DNA of 64,000 nt from Capra hircus (Eukaryota; Chordata; Mammalia; Artiodactyla; Bovidae). Position numbers and translations under genes: made by a program. The DNA lies in NCBI RefSeq assembly GCF_001704415.2, contig NC_030819.1, positions 35,086,575 through 35,150,574 on the forward strand, written 5' to 3'. This document shows positions 21,932 to 33,426 of this stretch, one piece after another; the stretch's first letter is position 1, and the number at the start of each line of letters is the position of its first letter. Under the pieces are notes generated by a model. The model made no database searches. It was given only the letters and a program-made list of their open reading frames with translations, and was not told where the DNA came from.

Positions 21932-22682
21932 CAGTTCAGTTCAGTTCAGTCATTCAGTTGTGTCTGACTCTTTGCGACCCCATATACTGCAGCATCCCAG
22001 GCCTCCCTGTTCATTACCAACTCCCGGGGTCTACTCAAACTCATGTCCATCGTGTCAGTGATGCCATCCAGCCATTTCATCCTCTGTCATCCCCTTCTCC
22101 TTCTACCCTCAATCTTTCCCAGTATCAGGGTCTTTTCAGATGAGTCAGTTCTTTGCATCATGTTGCCAAAGTATTGGAGTTTCAGCTTCAACATCAGTCC
22201 CTCCATTGAACACCCAGCACTGATCTCCTTTAGGATGGACTGGTTGGATCTCCTGGCAGTCCAAGGAACTCTTAAGAGTCTTCTCCAACACCACAGTTCA
22301 AAAGAGTCAATTCATCAGCACTCAGCTTTCTTTATAGTCCAACTCTCACATCCATACATAACTACTGGAAAAATCATAGCCTTGATTAGACGGACCTTTG
22401 TTGGCAAAATAATGTCTCTGCTTTTTAATGTGCTGTCTAGGTTGGTCATAACTTTCCTTCCAAGGAGTAAGCATCTTTTAATTTCATGCCTGCCCTCACC
22501 AGCTGCAGTGATTTTGGAGCCCCCCCAAATAAAGTCAGCCACTGTTTCCACTATTTCCCCATCTATTTGCCATGAAGTGATGGGACCAGATGCCATGATC
22601 TTAGTTTTCTGAATGTTGAGCTTTAAGCCAACTTTTTCACTCTCTTCTTTCAGGTGGTATGGTATTCCCATCTCTTTAAGAA
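21932..22682 (-). mobile_element. BovB LINE 3' part with internal deletion
   Basis: CAGTT repeat at 21934, then the 3' region and end of RT in reverse. Near 22652 the sequence jumps from the EESEKVGLKLN-coding region directly to the upstream LLKEMGIP region, so a few hundred bases of RT, including the YADD box, are missing. An open frame of 125 codons crosses the deletion. Confidence 0.9.
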
Positions 22683-22828
22683 GAAGACCCATTATTAATG
22701 CTCTCAGAGCTCCAAAGTTAGATTACATTCCTCAGATTTCATGCCACTGAATTCTGAAATATTTTAAAGAGGTTGTTTCTGACATCTACTTGTTGGTAAT
22801 ACTATAGCCACCGTCATTGTGGATTGAA

Positions 22829-22831
22829 TGT

Positions 22832-22898
<67 letters not shown>
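22829..22898. repeat. (TA)n(TG)n microsatellite
   Basis: About ten TA units followed by about twenty TG units without interruption. Likely length-polymorphic. Confidence 0.95.
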
Positions 22899-22899
<1 letters not shown>

Positions 22900-23559
22900 A
22901 ACAGTGTATGTGTTTAAAGTTATATGAATATACATTTGTGAATCTTTTATTGCCAGCTATCTCAAACTATTTAGAGAAGTTGGCAGAAGATGAAAATAGT
23001 ATCTAAACAAAAAGTCATTTGAAGAAGGAAACAAAAGATTCCGGTGTACAATACACATCCCTTCCTTGAAGCCAACCTCATTTCTTTCTCCTACATTCCC
23101 AGGAATTCCAAAAAGCCCAGTTAAACCTACATACATAATTCCCCCCATCTACTTGGATTTCAGGCCCCTATGGTGGCCCATATCACCATGGCCAGTGTTT
23201 CTACACCTCTGTCACACTGGCAAAGAGACAATAATGGATATATAGAAAGAAACATATTGTCCCAGGAGTAAGTGACTCAAGTCCTGATGCCCCCCAAATA
23301 AAGAGAATCATTACTTTTATGTATTTCCCAATTGGAGAACACTATTTGGGAAATTCTATCCAAAGTCTATGAATCCACATGAACAAATTTAAAAAAAAAA
23401 ATTCTTAGATGAAATCTTTCACTTCAGAGACAATGGTGATTTTTTAAAATTCAGAAAAATTCTTTAATTTGCAGAGAATGACAGCCTACACCTAGGGAGG
23501 ATATTCCACTAGCCCAGTATTGTGCTAAGACAGAGTTTGGAACAAATCTTCCTACATAT
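22899..23559. other. Intron sequence, nothing assigned
   Basis: Unique intron sequence; no repeat or exon recognised. Confidence 0.4.
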
Positions 23560-23630
23560 TATTATTATTATTTTTTAAATTTTTATTTTTACTTTATTTT
23601 ACTTTACAATACTGTAAGGGTAAGACTCTA
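23560..23630 (-). mobile_element. L1 3' tail fragment
   Basis: TTTATTTTACTTTACAATACTGTAAGG preceded by a T-rich run, the L1 terminus in reverse. Confidence 0.6.
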
Positions 23631-23684
23631 CACCCATTCTCAATCTTAGTAAAAACTGGGATATACCAACAACATGAAAAGATG

Positions 23685-24052
23685 GTTCAGTTCAGTTCAG
23701 TTCATTCGCTCAGTCATGTCTGACTCTTTGCAACCCCATGAATTGCAGCACGTCAGGCCACCCTGTCCATCACCAACTCCTGGAGTTCACTCAGACTCAC
23801 GCCCATCGAGTCTGTGATGCTATCCAGCCATCTCATCCTCGGCCGTCCCCTTCTCCTGCCCCCAATCCCTCCAAGCATCACAGTCTATTCCAATGAGTCA
23901 ACTCTTTGCATGAGGTGGACAAAGTACTTGAGTTTCAGCTTCAGCATCATTCCCTCCAAAGAAATCCCAGAGTTGATCTCCTTCAGAATGGACTGGTTGG
24001 ATCTCCTCGCAGCCCAAGGTCCCTCTCAAGAGTCTTCTCCAGCATCACAGTT
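23685..24052 (-). mobile_element. BovB LINE 3' end, short
   Basis: CAGTT repeat then the minus-strand terminal 360 bases to the CTTCTCCAGCATCACAG block. Young-looking, few differences from the other tails. Confidence 0.92.
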
Positions 24053-25674
24053 GGTAATGGGAATTAAATGAGGTCACACACAAAAGTGTTAACCAGTTCA
24101 TGCATAACAAAAAGAAACTCTAACTCCACCATTATCATCAGTGTGCTCTGGGTGCCAGCAGCCAGGGGAGGAGGGATGAGGTGTTCATAGGTTGATGACC
24201 CCAAAATATCTTAAGAATCTCATGAAGTTGAGCCCTAACAGGCCTCTCATTCTAACCACTAGAACAGTTTAGTATTATCCAAGAACATATCAGAGCTAGT
24301 GCAATGTTTCCTAGATGTGGTGATGCGGTCACATGTACCAAAGTGACTGTGGCTTTTCTTTAGTCACAGTGAAATTCACATCTGAGGTCTATTTTGTTTG
24401 AAGATGCACTTTTAAAATAATATGACCAATAAACTTCATGTCTACTACAGTTTTTGTCCTCTCTGAATTATCTTCCCAAATCTAAGCCTTCCAAAGACTG
24501 ACAAATTTTGGGACATGGCAATAAGTAACATTTTTGGAGATGTTTCTTTTATTTTTTAATATATCTTTTAAAGAGATGTTTCTTTTCTTATTCTGTATCA
24601 TTCTTCTCTTTCAAGTTATCCTTTCTCTTAGTGAAGACTTGCTGTTTTGAAACTTCTAAGCATTTATGCGAGACTAAGGGGAAAAGTGCTGGGCCTCTGA
24701 ATCAACAAAACCAAAAAAGATTATTCAATGTGGACCAAAGAGAAGATCAATTTGACATTTACTATTTTACGCACCATGAACTGGTACACACATACCAGTG
24801 GAAATACAAAATCTGTATTTTGTAAAATCATGAATCTCAGGAAATTGAACTGTGTCCACTCCAGGTCGGCATTCTTGGTGGAAGCAAGTAGCCTGGTTAG
24901 GTTGTCAGGATGACTAAGGCAGAGGATAGGTCCCCACCACCTATGGAAGGGAGTCCCATGAGCATCTCTCATCCTCCAAAAGGATGCTGTGTTGTGAGCT
25001 GCTGTTTCTGACAAGCCACACTGGTTTCTAAATGACTTGTAAGTGAAATATATAAAAAGGCAGCAAAGAAAAGAAAATAATGCTTGTGAAAATGTTAATG
25101 GTTTTGTTTAAAAGCCTGTCCAACCAAAAAACTAGAAAAATAAGGCTTTGCTTTATTGCTAGAGGCTATGACAAGTTTTCTCATAACCCAGAAATCCACA
25201 ATTCTCTAGATCTAGCCAACAAGCAAAGAAGTGATGGTTATGCCATGCTTCCAAATACCAATAATGGATGACACTTCATAAGACTTGTCATGAATCCTAA
25301 TCTCAAGTATTTCACAGGCTTTATAGAATCTCATTCTCACATCAACATGAGGGGGGATTATTCTCTCCATTTGCAAAGCAGGAAACTGATACTCAGAGAG
25401 GCTTATTCATTTGCCCAAATTCAAACAATTCAGTCAATATGACCTCAAGTCTTTTCTTTTAACTTCTGCCTGATACTGTATCACATATAAATATTATATG
25501 TTTCCCCTTCTGTCTGCATTTTCTAACCCTGTTGGGTTTCTTGTGGTTCTTTCTGGTCTCTCCCATGAGGGGGCCAGTTCTAGATTCCCAGCTATTTAGG
25601 GCATAACAGCCTGTTCAGTTGAGAGAGCAGAATGATCATTGAATGATCATTAAAAATCTTAAAAGTGCTCACTG
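24053..25674. other. Intron sequence with one MIR-like piece
   Basis: Mostly unique intron. 25275-25460 has MIR-like order (ATTTGCAAAGCAGGAAACTGATAC, CTCAGAGAGGCTTATTC). Open frames near 24631-25014 lack domain support. Confidence 0.45.
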
Positions 25675-25890
25675 GGCTTCCCTGGTGGCTTAGTAGTAAC
25701 GAATCTGCCTGCCAGTGTAGGAGATGCGGGTTTAATCACTGGATCAGGAAGATCCTCTGGAGAAGGAAATGGCAACCCACTCCAGTATTCTTGCCTGGGA
25801 AATCCCATGGACAGAGGAGCCTGGAGCACTGCAGTCCATGGGGTCACAAAGAGTCAAACACAACTAAGCGACTAAATGGCAACAGCAGCG
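25675..25890 (+). repeat. Bov-tA SINE
   Basis: GGGCTTCCCTGGTGGCTTAG to ACACAACTAAGCGACTAAAT, with a short run of AACAGCAG after it. Full length. Confidence 0.93.
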
Positions 25891-25914
25891 GTTCATTCTG
25901 TTCATAGTTTTTCA

Positions 25915-27140
25915 GGCACTCTGTCTACCAGATCTAGTTCCTGAATCTATTCATCACCTCCACTGTATAACCATAAGAGATTTGATTTAGGTCAAACCTG
26001 AATGGCCTAGTGGTTTTCCCTACTCTCTTCATTTAAGCCTGAATTTTGCAATAAGGAATTGATGATTGGAGCCATAGTCAGCTCCAGGTCTTGTTTTTGC
26101 TGACTGTATAGAGCTTCTCCATTTTCAGCTGAAAAGGACATAATCAGTCTGATTTTGGTGTTGATCATTTGGTGATGTCCTTGTGTAGAACTGTCCCTTG
26201 TGTTGCTGGAAGAGGGTGTTTGCTATGACCAATGTATTTTCTTAACAAATCTCTGTTAGCCTCTGCCCTGCTTCATTTTGTACTCCAAAAGCCAAACTTG
26301 CCTGTTGGAGTAACAGGCATCTCTTCACTTCCTACTTTTGCATTACAATTCCTTATGATGAAAAGGACATCTTTTTTTGGTATTAGACCTAGAAGGTATT
26401 GTAGGTCTTCACAGAACCAGTCAACTTCAGCTTCTTTGGCATTAGTAGCTGGGGCATAGGCTTGTATTACTGTGATGTTGAATGGTTTGCCTTGGAAGAG
26501 AACTGAGATCATTCTGTCATTTTTTAGTTTGTACCCAAGGACTGCATTTCAGACTCTTTTGTTAACTATGGCAGCTTCTCCGTTTCTTCTAAGGGATTCT
26601 TGCCCACAGAAATAGATACAATGGTCATCTGAATTAAATTCGCCCATTCCCATCCGTTTTAGTTCACTGATTCCTAAGATGCCAATATACACTCTTGTCA
26701 TCTCCTGCTTGACCACATTCAATTTACATTGATTCGTGAACCTAACATTCCAGGTCCCTATGCAATATCATTCTTTATACCATTGGACTTTACTTTTACC
26801 AACAGACACATCCACAACTGAGTGTCATTTCCACTTCGGCCCAGCTGCTTCATTCTTTCTGGAGCTGTTAGCAATTGCCCTCCACTCTTCCCCAGTAGCA
26901 TATTGGATCCTTTCCAACTCGGAGGGCTCTACTGCCAGTGTCATATATTTTTGCCTTTTCATACTGTTCACGGGGCTCTCACAGCAAGAATACTGGAGGG
27001 GTTTATCATTTCCTCCTCCAGTGGACCTTGTTTTGTCAGAACTCTCCACTATGACCTGACTGTCTTGGGTGGCCCTGCATGGCATGGCTCACAGCTTCAC
27101 TGAGTTACACAAGTCCCTTCACCAGGAGAAGGCTGTGATC
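25915..27140 (-). mobile_element. BovB LINE 5' part (RT N-terminus, endonuclease, leader)
   Basis: Minus-strand BovB from the RT N-terminal region (near 25930) through the endonuclease (HFQGKPFNIT-type block near 26460-26495, here with FQGKPFNITVIQAYAP intact) to the leader near 27090-27140. The 3' half is absent, unusual for a LINE, so it was probably cut by a later deletion or rearrangement. Confidence 0.9.
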
Positions 27141-27321
27141 CATGAAGGGGGAAAGGACATGAGGATTCAGTCATTTAAGCTCAGCCAAGCTGATGATTGT
27201 TGTTGTTTTCTCTTCCTGAATAAGGTGTGTGTGAGGAAGAAAGGTTTTGCAATTCAGTTTTCCTCAATAAATTAAATATTTTGCTGAGGGCAGCTGTATG
27301 CAACTTCTGATGCTCACAGAA
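27141..27321. other. Short unassigned intron segment
   Basis: Nothing recognised apart from a T-rich run before the next L1 tail. Confidence 0.35.
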
Positions 27322-27400
27322 GTCCCCTTTTTTTTTTTTGAAATTTAATAAGTGATATTTTTGGTATTTTTAAATTTATTTATTTTTAATTGAAGGATAA
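27322..27400 (-). mobile_element. L1 3' tail fragment (weak)
   Basis: T-rich run followed by AATTGAAGGATAATTAAAATG, resembling the reverse of an L1 terminus. Diverged. Confidence 0.45.
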
Positions 27401-27804
27401 TTAAAATGCCTAAATTTAACTTCCATATCTTACCTTCATTTTCACTTGTTTTATATGTAGGAAGACTTCTTGGAGGTGATGATTTCAATGACAAAAACAG
27501 TGCATAATTGAGACTCCTTACTCAATGTTATTTGGGACTTTGGAAAATTGTATGAAAATTATGTTAATGTGAAATATTTAGTGCCCAATGGTCAGTTTTG
27601 AAAACAACTGATTTTTATTCTGTGAGTCTACATAAGAAAGTGTCCCTTAAGATCTTCAAGAATTACAAATCTAGAATCTCTGTAATACAAACACATGAGA
27701 AGGTACTTACGGGCCTGGAAACTGTGTCTGACAATAAATTTAATGCAACATAATGCTGGTGTCATCAGACAACTTTTCTCACTTAAAAATACATAACAGT
27801 GTTT
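27401..27804. other. Intron sequence, nothing assigned
   Basis: AT-rich unique intron. Confidence 0.4.
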
Positions 27805-28010
27805 TAAAAATAACTACCTACTACTTAGTGCTCAACATGCCTTTAGATGTTATGAAAAGAATAATATTAAAACAACTTCATTTTGTCTTCCCACAACATT
27901 CATGGAGTTGGTAGTATTTTCTCTATTTTACTGAGAGGAGACTGGCTTTGTGGGGTAGAGACAGGAAGGAGAGCTGGGATTCAAGCTTGGAAAGGGACAC
28001 TGCAGGGCTT
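27805..28010 (+). repeat. MIR SINE
   Basis: TACTTAGTGCTCAACATGCC, then CATGGAGTTGGTAGTATT, then the AGAGCTGGGATTCAAGCTTGG end of MIR. Confidence 0.7.
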
Positions 28011-30019
28011 CCCACGCCACTGTACTTTAAAACTGTCAACATCATAAATGATTATCAGGTGCAATCACACTACATAAATTGATTTTTTTAGGCTGCTTTT
28101 CCTTCACCCTTTTTAAAATGGTGAACAGCTCCAATTTGCCCAACAACTATACTGTGACTGAACAGGCAACTTCTCTGGCCGCTGTGAGAGTCAGTGCACA
28201 GGACGGTGCACGCACGCATGATCGCCCTCTGTTGGGATGTGGTCTCTTGAGTGACATCGTTTGAGTGGATGAACTGTCCTGCAGTGCGGACCACTACTCA
28301 GAATTCAGGGTTTCCCTTAGCCACACTTGGCATCACTATTACAAAATATTGAATAAATTATCTGAGATATCATTTAAGGGAATGAGAAAGAATTAAATGA
28401 GGAAAAGTATATGAAATAAACACTTTAGAAGTAATAAAAATAAAAATGATCAAGAATCTTCCAAGGTTTATCAAATACACCAAGGATAAGCAGAATCATC
28501 AAAAATGAGTGGAAAACACTTGGCACAAACTACGTCCTTTAAAACAAAATTGAACAACCCCCTTCCAGCCCCTTTCTTTCCCTCCTCTCAGGTGAAGGGA
28601 GAGAAAGGTTCCCACATAGGAACCCTGCTTCCAGCAGCACCTCCAGCCCCACCATCCACAGCAGCCTTTTCTTTTCATCTGGGATCAAAGGTCACCTCCT
28701 AGAAGGTCCGCCCACCTCCTGGACCAAGCTCCCTAACTGCCTCCAGCCCCCACATCCAGTTTGCCTTCCAGGACTTCCTCCACAGAACTCCCACAATTAG
28801 GATTCCAAAAGCAGCAAGGGGTGAATCTCTGGATGTCTCCCTCCTGAAGGGAGGCTGGAGGAGACCAACCATGAGGGGAGGGGTCTGGCTCATCCTTGTT
28901 CTTCAGGACCTCAACTCTAATCACTGTTTGCTGAAGGGAAGGAGGGAGAGAGAGAAATACCACCCACCACCTCACACATACATGCAACTCACAAACTGTA
29001 TACCCCAACAACCAGCAATACCTCCTCAATCCTACCTTCCAGATGGGCCTCTCTCCTGTTTCATTCAAACTCCTTCCAGGAGTAGCCTGTCTTCACCTCA
29101 ACTCCCTCCACACCTCCTGGATTTTCAGTCCTTTGCACTCTGTCCTCCTCACATCTGAAACCTGCTTCTCAGGTCACCAACACCTCCTGATTCCAAATCA
29201 ACCAACAAGTTTTCACAGACTCACCTTCTCGTTTGCACTGAGCAGATCTGTCCTTCCTTGATTCCCCAACCTACTTCCTTCTTTCTCCCTTGCTATTCAC
29301 TGTGTGTCTCCTCTCCTCCCCTTCTCTCTCTGCTTTCTCTCTGATATCGAGTCTTCTTATATTGGCCCCTAAAATGCTTCCTTCTCTCTGGGCAATCTTG
29401 TCATCTTCACAGTTTCAGCTACTACCTCCTCAGTGAAGGGTACACAGGCTCCATGCTCATACAAGGTCTCCCCCTCAAACACCAAACTCTTACTTCCAAT
29501 GAGCTACAGGACACCTCCACCTTCAACTTCAAGATAATTGAACTACAGGTGGCAGAGCTGGGATTGGAAATCAGCGAGACTGGAATTTTCCCTCCTCATT
29601 AATGAGAATGTTTCCTACTGAACTCAGGTAGCATCTATCCCTGTCCCTCTATATGTCATGCAAAAAACATGTGGCAATCTGACTATGACCGCTAACTAAC
29701 CATGTAAGCACATGGCAGAAACCCAAGTTCGCCTACCTCGCCATAGCAAAGAAACAGAACCATTCACAAAATCTTTTCAAAGTAATTAACAATCACTGAT
29801 AAAATGTGACACTGTTTTCAGGGAAAAATTGTTTCCGGGGATAAATTATGTAGTTAAATCCAGAAGGGCACATTTATAAAATAAATCTGCAGAACAGGAA
29901 AAAAATCAGACCTCTTTGCAGTAAAAGTCCTCTGCTTCTGAGTCTCAGTGTAGTTCACACTGGTAACTGTTGAAGCCGTGCCCATAGTTGACACTGTTTA
30001 CAGTCAGATCTCTGCTGCA
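28011..30019. other. Intron sequence with long pyrimidine-rich part
   Basis: About 2 kb. 28550-29480 is strongly C/T-biased on the plus strand and may be an ancient LINE fragment (the TCTCAGGTCACCAACACCTCCTGA block at 29169-29192 resembles a known old mammalian repeat), but I cannot assign it. 29545-29590 has a short MIR-like end. Open frames up to 111 codons on both strands have no domain support. Confidence 0.45.
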
Positions 30020-30083
30020 TTTCCGTGGGCTATAGTCCATGGGGTCACAAAACAGTCAGACACAATTTAGCAACTAAACAACA
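30020..30083 (+). repeat. Bov-A fragment
   Basis: GGGCTATAGTCCATGGGGTC through CAATTTAGCAACTAAACAAC, the terminal 60 bases of a Bov-A unit. Confidence 0.8.
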
Positions 30084-30195
30084 CTGTCCTTGTTAAAGTA
30101 GTATTTTCACCTTATTTTTACCAATTTTTTCTTTGTAAGTAACCACAACTGGCTTTATCCAAATAAAATAGTGCAGTAAATACCTGTCCTCTGTG

Positions 30196-30408
30196 GTAAT
30201 TCAGTGCCTGTGCATGTCTGACTGCAACCCCATGGACTGTAGCCCACCAGGCTCCTCTGCCCGTGGAATTCTCCAGGCAAGAATACTGGAGTGGCTTGCC
30301 ATTTCCTTCTCCAGGGGATCTTCTTGACCCAAGGATTGAACTCTTGTTTCTTCTGTCTCCTGCACTGGCAAGTGAATTCTTTAACACTGAGCCACCTGGG
30401 AAGCCCAA
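30196..30408 (-). repeat. Bov-tA SINE
   Basis: Minus-strand copy from the BovB-derived end (GTGCATGTCTGACTGC) to GAGCCACCTGGGAAGCCCA. Confidence 0.92.
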
Positions 30409-30777
30409 TACAATGCATAACTTAGTTCATCTAGGCCATCTTTCCATGAGAGGTGATTTTTTTTTTCCCTTTATGAAATGTGCTCACAGTAAGGGAATCC
30501 ACATCAGAAACCTGGAAGGCAGAGGGGGAACCACTTACCCAGCATGTCACTGCTTCAGACCAGCCTTGACAAGACTGTGTAGCCACTCCTGCCCCAGGTG
30601 TTCCTCATGTTAGCTCAGCCTCCCAAACTGCACCTTTCTCTCATAAATATAACCTTTACTGAAGATAACAGGGCACAACACCAGGCTGAAAGCCCACCCT
30701 CAGCCCCTGTGAGAAGGCCTTGAGAAACAGATATTCTGCTCTTCCCTGGGAGAATTCTGGCAGGACTGGTACATTAC

Positions 30778-30857
30778 CTGGATAAAATCTTGAAATATCA
30801 GGGGCAGCAAGTCATCCATATGCCCAATGTCTTTCGAGAAGCGATTTAAAATCCTTC
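30778..30857 (-). CDS. ABCC4: ABCC4-like exon: TMD2 cytoplasmic loop, GRILNRFSKD motif
   Basis: An 80-nt exon encoding the end of a Gly codon, then RILNRFSKDIGHMDDLLPL and IFQDFIQ. This is the first cytoplasmic loop and coupling region of TMD2 plus the start of TM9. The NRFSKD signature is shared by the ABCC family, including CFTR. Acceptor TTGCAG ends at 30858, donor GTAATG begins at 30777. It enters in phase 1 from the 32900 exon and leaves in phase 0. Compared with the copy at 63787-63866 only the Ser codon differs (TCG here, TCA there), so the peptides are identical. Human MRP4 differs by Leu/Met after IGH and Thr-Phe-Leu/Ile-Phe-Gln further on. Confidence 0.93.
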
Positions 30858-30960
30858 CTGCAAGAATAGGATACAAGAAAATACTCATTTCCTCATATAG
30901 GAACCTTAAGAGAAACAATACATGAACAAATCAAAACAATAATTTTAAAGCACATGTATT

Positions 30961-31017
30961 TAGGGACTTCCCTGGTGATACAGTGGAGAAGAGTCTGCTT
31001 GCCAATGCAGGGGACAT
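30961..31017 (+). repeat. tRNA-derived SINE fragment
   Basis: GGGACTTCCCTGGTGATACAG and GCTTGCCAATGCAGGGGACA: only the tRNA-derived head of a CHR or Bov-tA element. Its mirror is 63627-63683. Confidence 0.7.
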
Positions 31018-31589
31018 TACCAATTCCACTTTTGAAAATAAAAGATAGGAAAGAGTTCAATTTAATATACCACTAAAAGAGTAAGTAATTTATAGCCCCT
31101 AAGCCTTTTGGGCAAAGCAGGCCTATCTTTGCAGTACTTATTTGGGCTTCTATTTTCTTGAATGAATAACATCGTGCTAAGAGATACAGGAGGGGGACAC
31201 AAGATAAATATAGTGTGCTGACTGTTCTAAGATTAGTGGCCTTCAGGATTTAAACTTGATCCCAAATCCTTGAATAATAAGTAAGTCAGCATCTGGAGAA
31301 GCCTACAGGTCTTGAATATAAAGAGCCTGGTTAACTGTGGTCATGAACACTCAGAGGCTATGAGAACAGAAATTCAGTCCCACTTAATGCTCTCAACTTT
31401 ATGACTGTAGTTTTCACATTAACAGGCAAAGTGGAGCACCTTCACACCCATAATAGCATGAACTCTTCCAAACCCTTCCTCACTCTGGCTTCATAATAAG
31501 ATGAGAACTGTGTGGGCCTCTGCAGTTTACCATCCTGTGCTCTGCTCACTGCCTGGACTAAACAACATGCGCTAAATAAATCTACACAA
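31018..31589. other. Intron sequence, nothing assigned
   Basis: Unique intron within the left arm; mirrored at about 63057-63626. Confidence 0.4.
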
Positions 31590-31965
31590 GATGCTGCCCT
31601 CAACATTCTTATTTAATCCTCACAACAGTCTTATGGAACAGAAAGGGCAGTGGTTATTCCCATTTCACAGGAGAGAAGTTCCCAGACACCATGTCGTCGT
31701 ACTCACTAAGGTTCATTAGGCACTGCCCATGTGCTAAGTGCTGTGAATTGTTAACCTGCTTAATGCCCACAATACCAAGATAATGGTAAGTGTGTGAACA
31801 GTATCCTCATTGTACAGGTAAGAAAATCAAGACACAGAGAAATTAAATAACTAGCACAGAAGTATTACCATAACTATAACTATTACTATTAGCTAACTAG
31901 CAACAGGACTGAACCCAGCCAGCTGGTTCCAGAGTCCACACTTAAGACCATGACAACATCCTGCC
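31590..31965 (+). repeat. Two adjacent MIR SINE fragments
   Basis: First: TTATTTAATCCTCACAACAG and CCCATTTCACAGGAGAGAAG (31610-31680). Second: CCATGTGCTAAGTGCTGTG, CATTGTACAGGTAAGAAAAT and GGACTGAACCCAGCCAGCTGG (31727-31925). Both in MIR order. Confidence 0.8.
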
Positions 31966-32899
31966 TGGAGATTTGCCTGGCCAGTAGAATCTACCTGCTT
32001 TGGCCTCAGTCACATGACTAGTTGATGACCAGGCTGAGGCTACACTTGTCCTCTCTCCAGTCACATCCCTGCCTCGACGGGCCCTGTCAATCATCACCTG
32101 TGAGAAAACAAAGCCACCCTGGGCCTCAACACAAGTGTAACCAACTGAACAGAGTGGGTATGTTCACTAAAGAACTAACTCTTCGCAGAAACCCAGGTCA
32201 GGAGGCTGTCTTCTGAAGCAATACAGGTCAAAGGCCTCAAAGTAGAGGAAGCAACCACTGGGAAGCCATCAGGGACACTGTTACTTAATACTGAAGATCC
32301 ACCTGCTATGTACCACGAAGCCTCTTAAATGTAACCAGAAGTTCATTATAAAACTAGAGAGTTGACTTTATTGAAGATGATGTATACATTTAACTGATCT
32401 TGTGTTTTAATCAATTTTCCATTACCACTTAGGTAAACCTCAAAATATGAGCACATGCCAGACCTCTGTGATCCCAGAAATGGATGAGCAATGAAAAAGA
32501 GAAACACACAGCCTGTCTCCTATAGAGATGTTCCTGGAAGAAGGTCCTTCCTAGTTAGCTTAACATTATTAACACAGGAACATTTCAACAACTAGTCAAA
32601 ATTATTTCAACACATTTGCATCATATCTTGGGTGCTTCGTATGTCTTACAAATGAATCATAAATCATCCTGCAAAGTAAACATTCATTTATCTTTATAGA
32701 CACACACAAATTGGAATAAAAGGTTGCATACTCCTATTCAGATTTTCTCTGGTAGGAAAAAAATATTAGTGAAGCTTTTCATAGAAAATGAATGGTGATT
32801 TTCTTCTAAGCATCTCTTCCATTTTCAAATATCAAATGTAATCAGGAACTAAATGTGTTAACAAGACATATTCACTGAGAAACCTGGTGTCTGACTTAC
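31966..32899. other. Intron sequence between the two arm exons
   Basis: Unique intron of the minus-strand unit, mirrored at about 61747-62680. Open frame 32022-32216 has a mirror copy but no domain, so its conservation is only that of the duplication. Confidence 0.45.
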
Positions 32900-33046
32900 C
32901 TATTGGATTTCTATAGAAGAACAATACTGGAGCTCTCAAAATGGACCTCAACATTTTGTTGTGCAAAGTTTGTGAAGAATTAACAAGGACGTAGAATATC
33001 AACAGAGACCTTGTGATGCCAAAAAGGATGGTAGATACAGTTAACC
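32900..33046 (-). CDS. ABCC4: ABCC4-like exon: TM8 and following cytoplasmic loop
   Basis: A 147-nt exon, the same length as the human segment. It encodes LTVSTILFGITRSLLIFYVL, then VNSSQTLHNKMLRSILRAP and VLFFYRNPI, i.e. TM8 and the loop leading to the NRFSKD motif. Acceptor TTTCAG ends at 33047; donor GTAAGT starts at 32899. Phase 1 at both ends. The conserved acidic residue of the FFD-R-NP-G box (Asp in human MRP4, Asp or Glu across ABCC proteins) is Tyr, in this copy and in its mirror. Against the mirror exon there are three base differences, two giving Val/Ile changes and one silent in His. Upstream of it in transcript sense there is no further exon before the N run. Confidence 0.94.
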
Positions 33047-33426
33047 CTGAAATAAAGAAACATCACTCAGCACAAGATCTCTGCCTCATCCTCAATGATG
33101 CTAAAGCATGGAAGACAGTTTATAAAGATATTATGTATTTTATTCTATAAATAAGATTTATATAAAAATTTATGCATGTAGACTATAGAATAAATTTACA
33201 TATATATAAATGTATATATACGTAAATATACATATGAAATGGGTTGTATAAGAACTTGATGCTGTCACAAAATACAGTTATAAAGAAGAATATGAAAATC
33301 ACTATTTTCTTCTCACTAAATAGAAACAACACAGGGAGGAAAAGTCTTATATAAATTACAGTTTCATTCCAGGCTTTCCTAATTCACTTACAAGTTCTAA
33401 TAAAAACTCACAAGAAAGACAATTAC
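33047..33426. other. AT-rich intron with alternating TA tracts
   Basis: Unique intron. 33125-33235 is a degenerate TA/TATA-rich stretch, mirrored at about 61410-61520. Confidence 0.45.

Larger units (their letters stand above)
8847..33046 (-). other. ABCC4: ABCC4-like gene, minus-strand unit (partial, five exons)
   Basis: Five exons in descending coordinate order (33046-32900, 30857-30778, 17970-17820, 10213-10094, 8957-8847) encode consecutive pieces of TMD2 of an MRP4-type transporter. Their phases chain as 1/1, 1/0, 0/1, 1/1, 1/1 without a stop. The unit enters at TM8 and leaves after TM11. The TM12 and nucleotide-binding domain 2 exons would lie at lower coordinates, and I cannot find them in 1-8846. 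The exons for NBD1, linker and TM7 are missing upstream: the sequence beyond 33046 is repeats, an N run, and then exons on the opposite strand. Family and domain assignment are by recognition of the human MRP4 sequence. Whether this is ABCC4 itself or one of several bovine ABCC4-like paralogues cannot be decided here. Confidence 0.85.
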
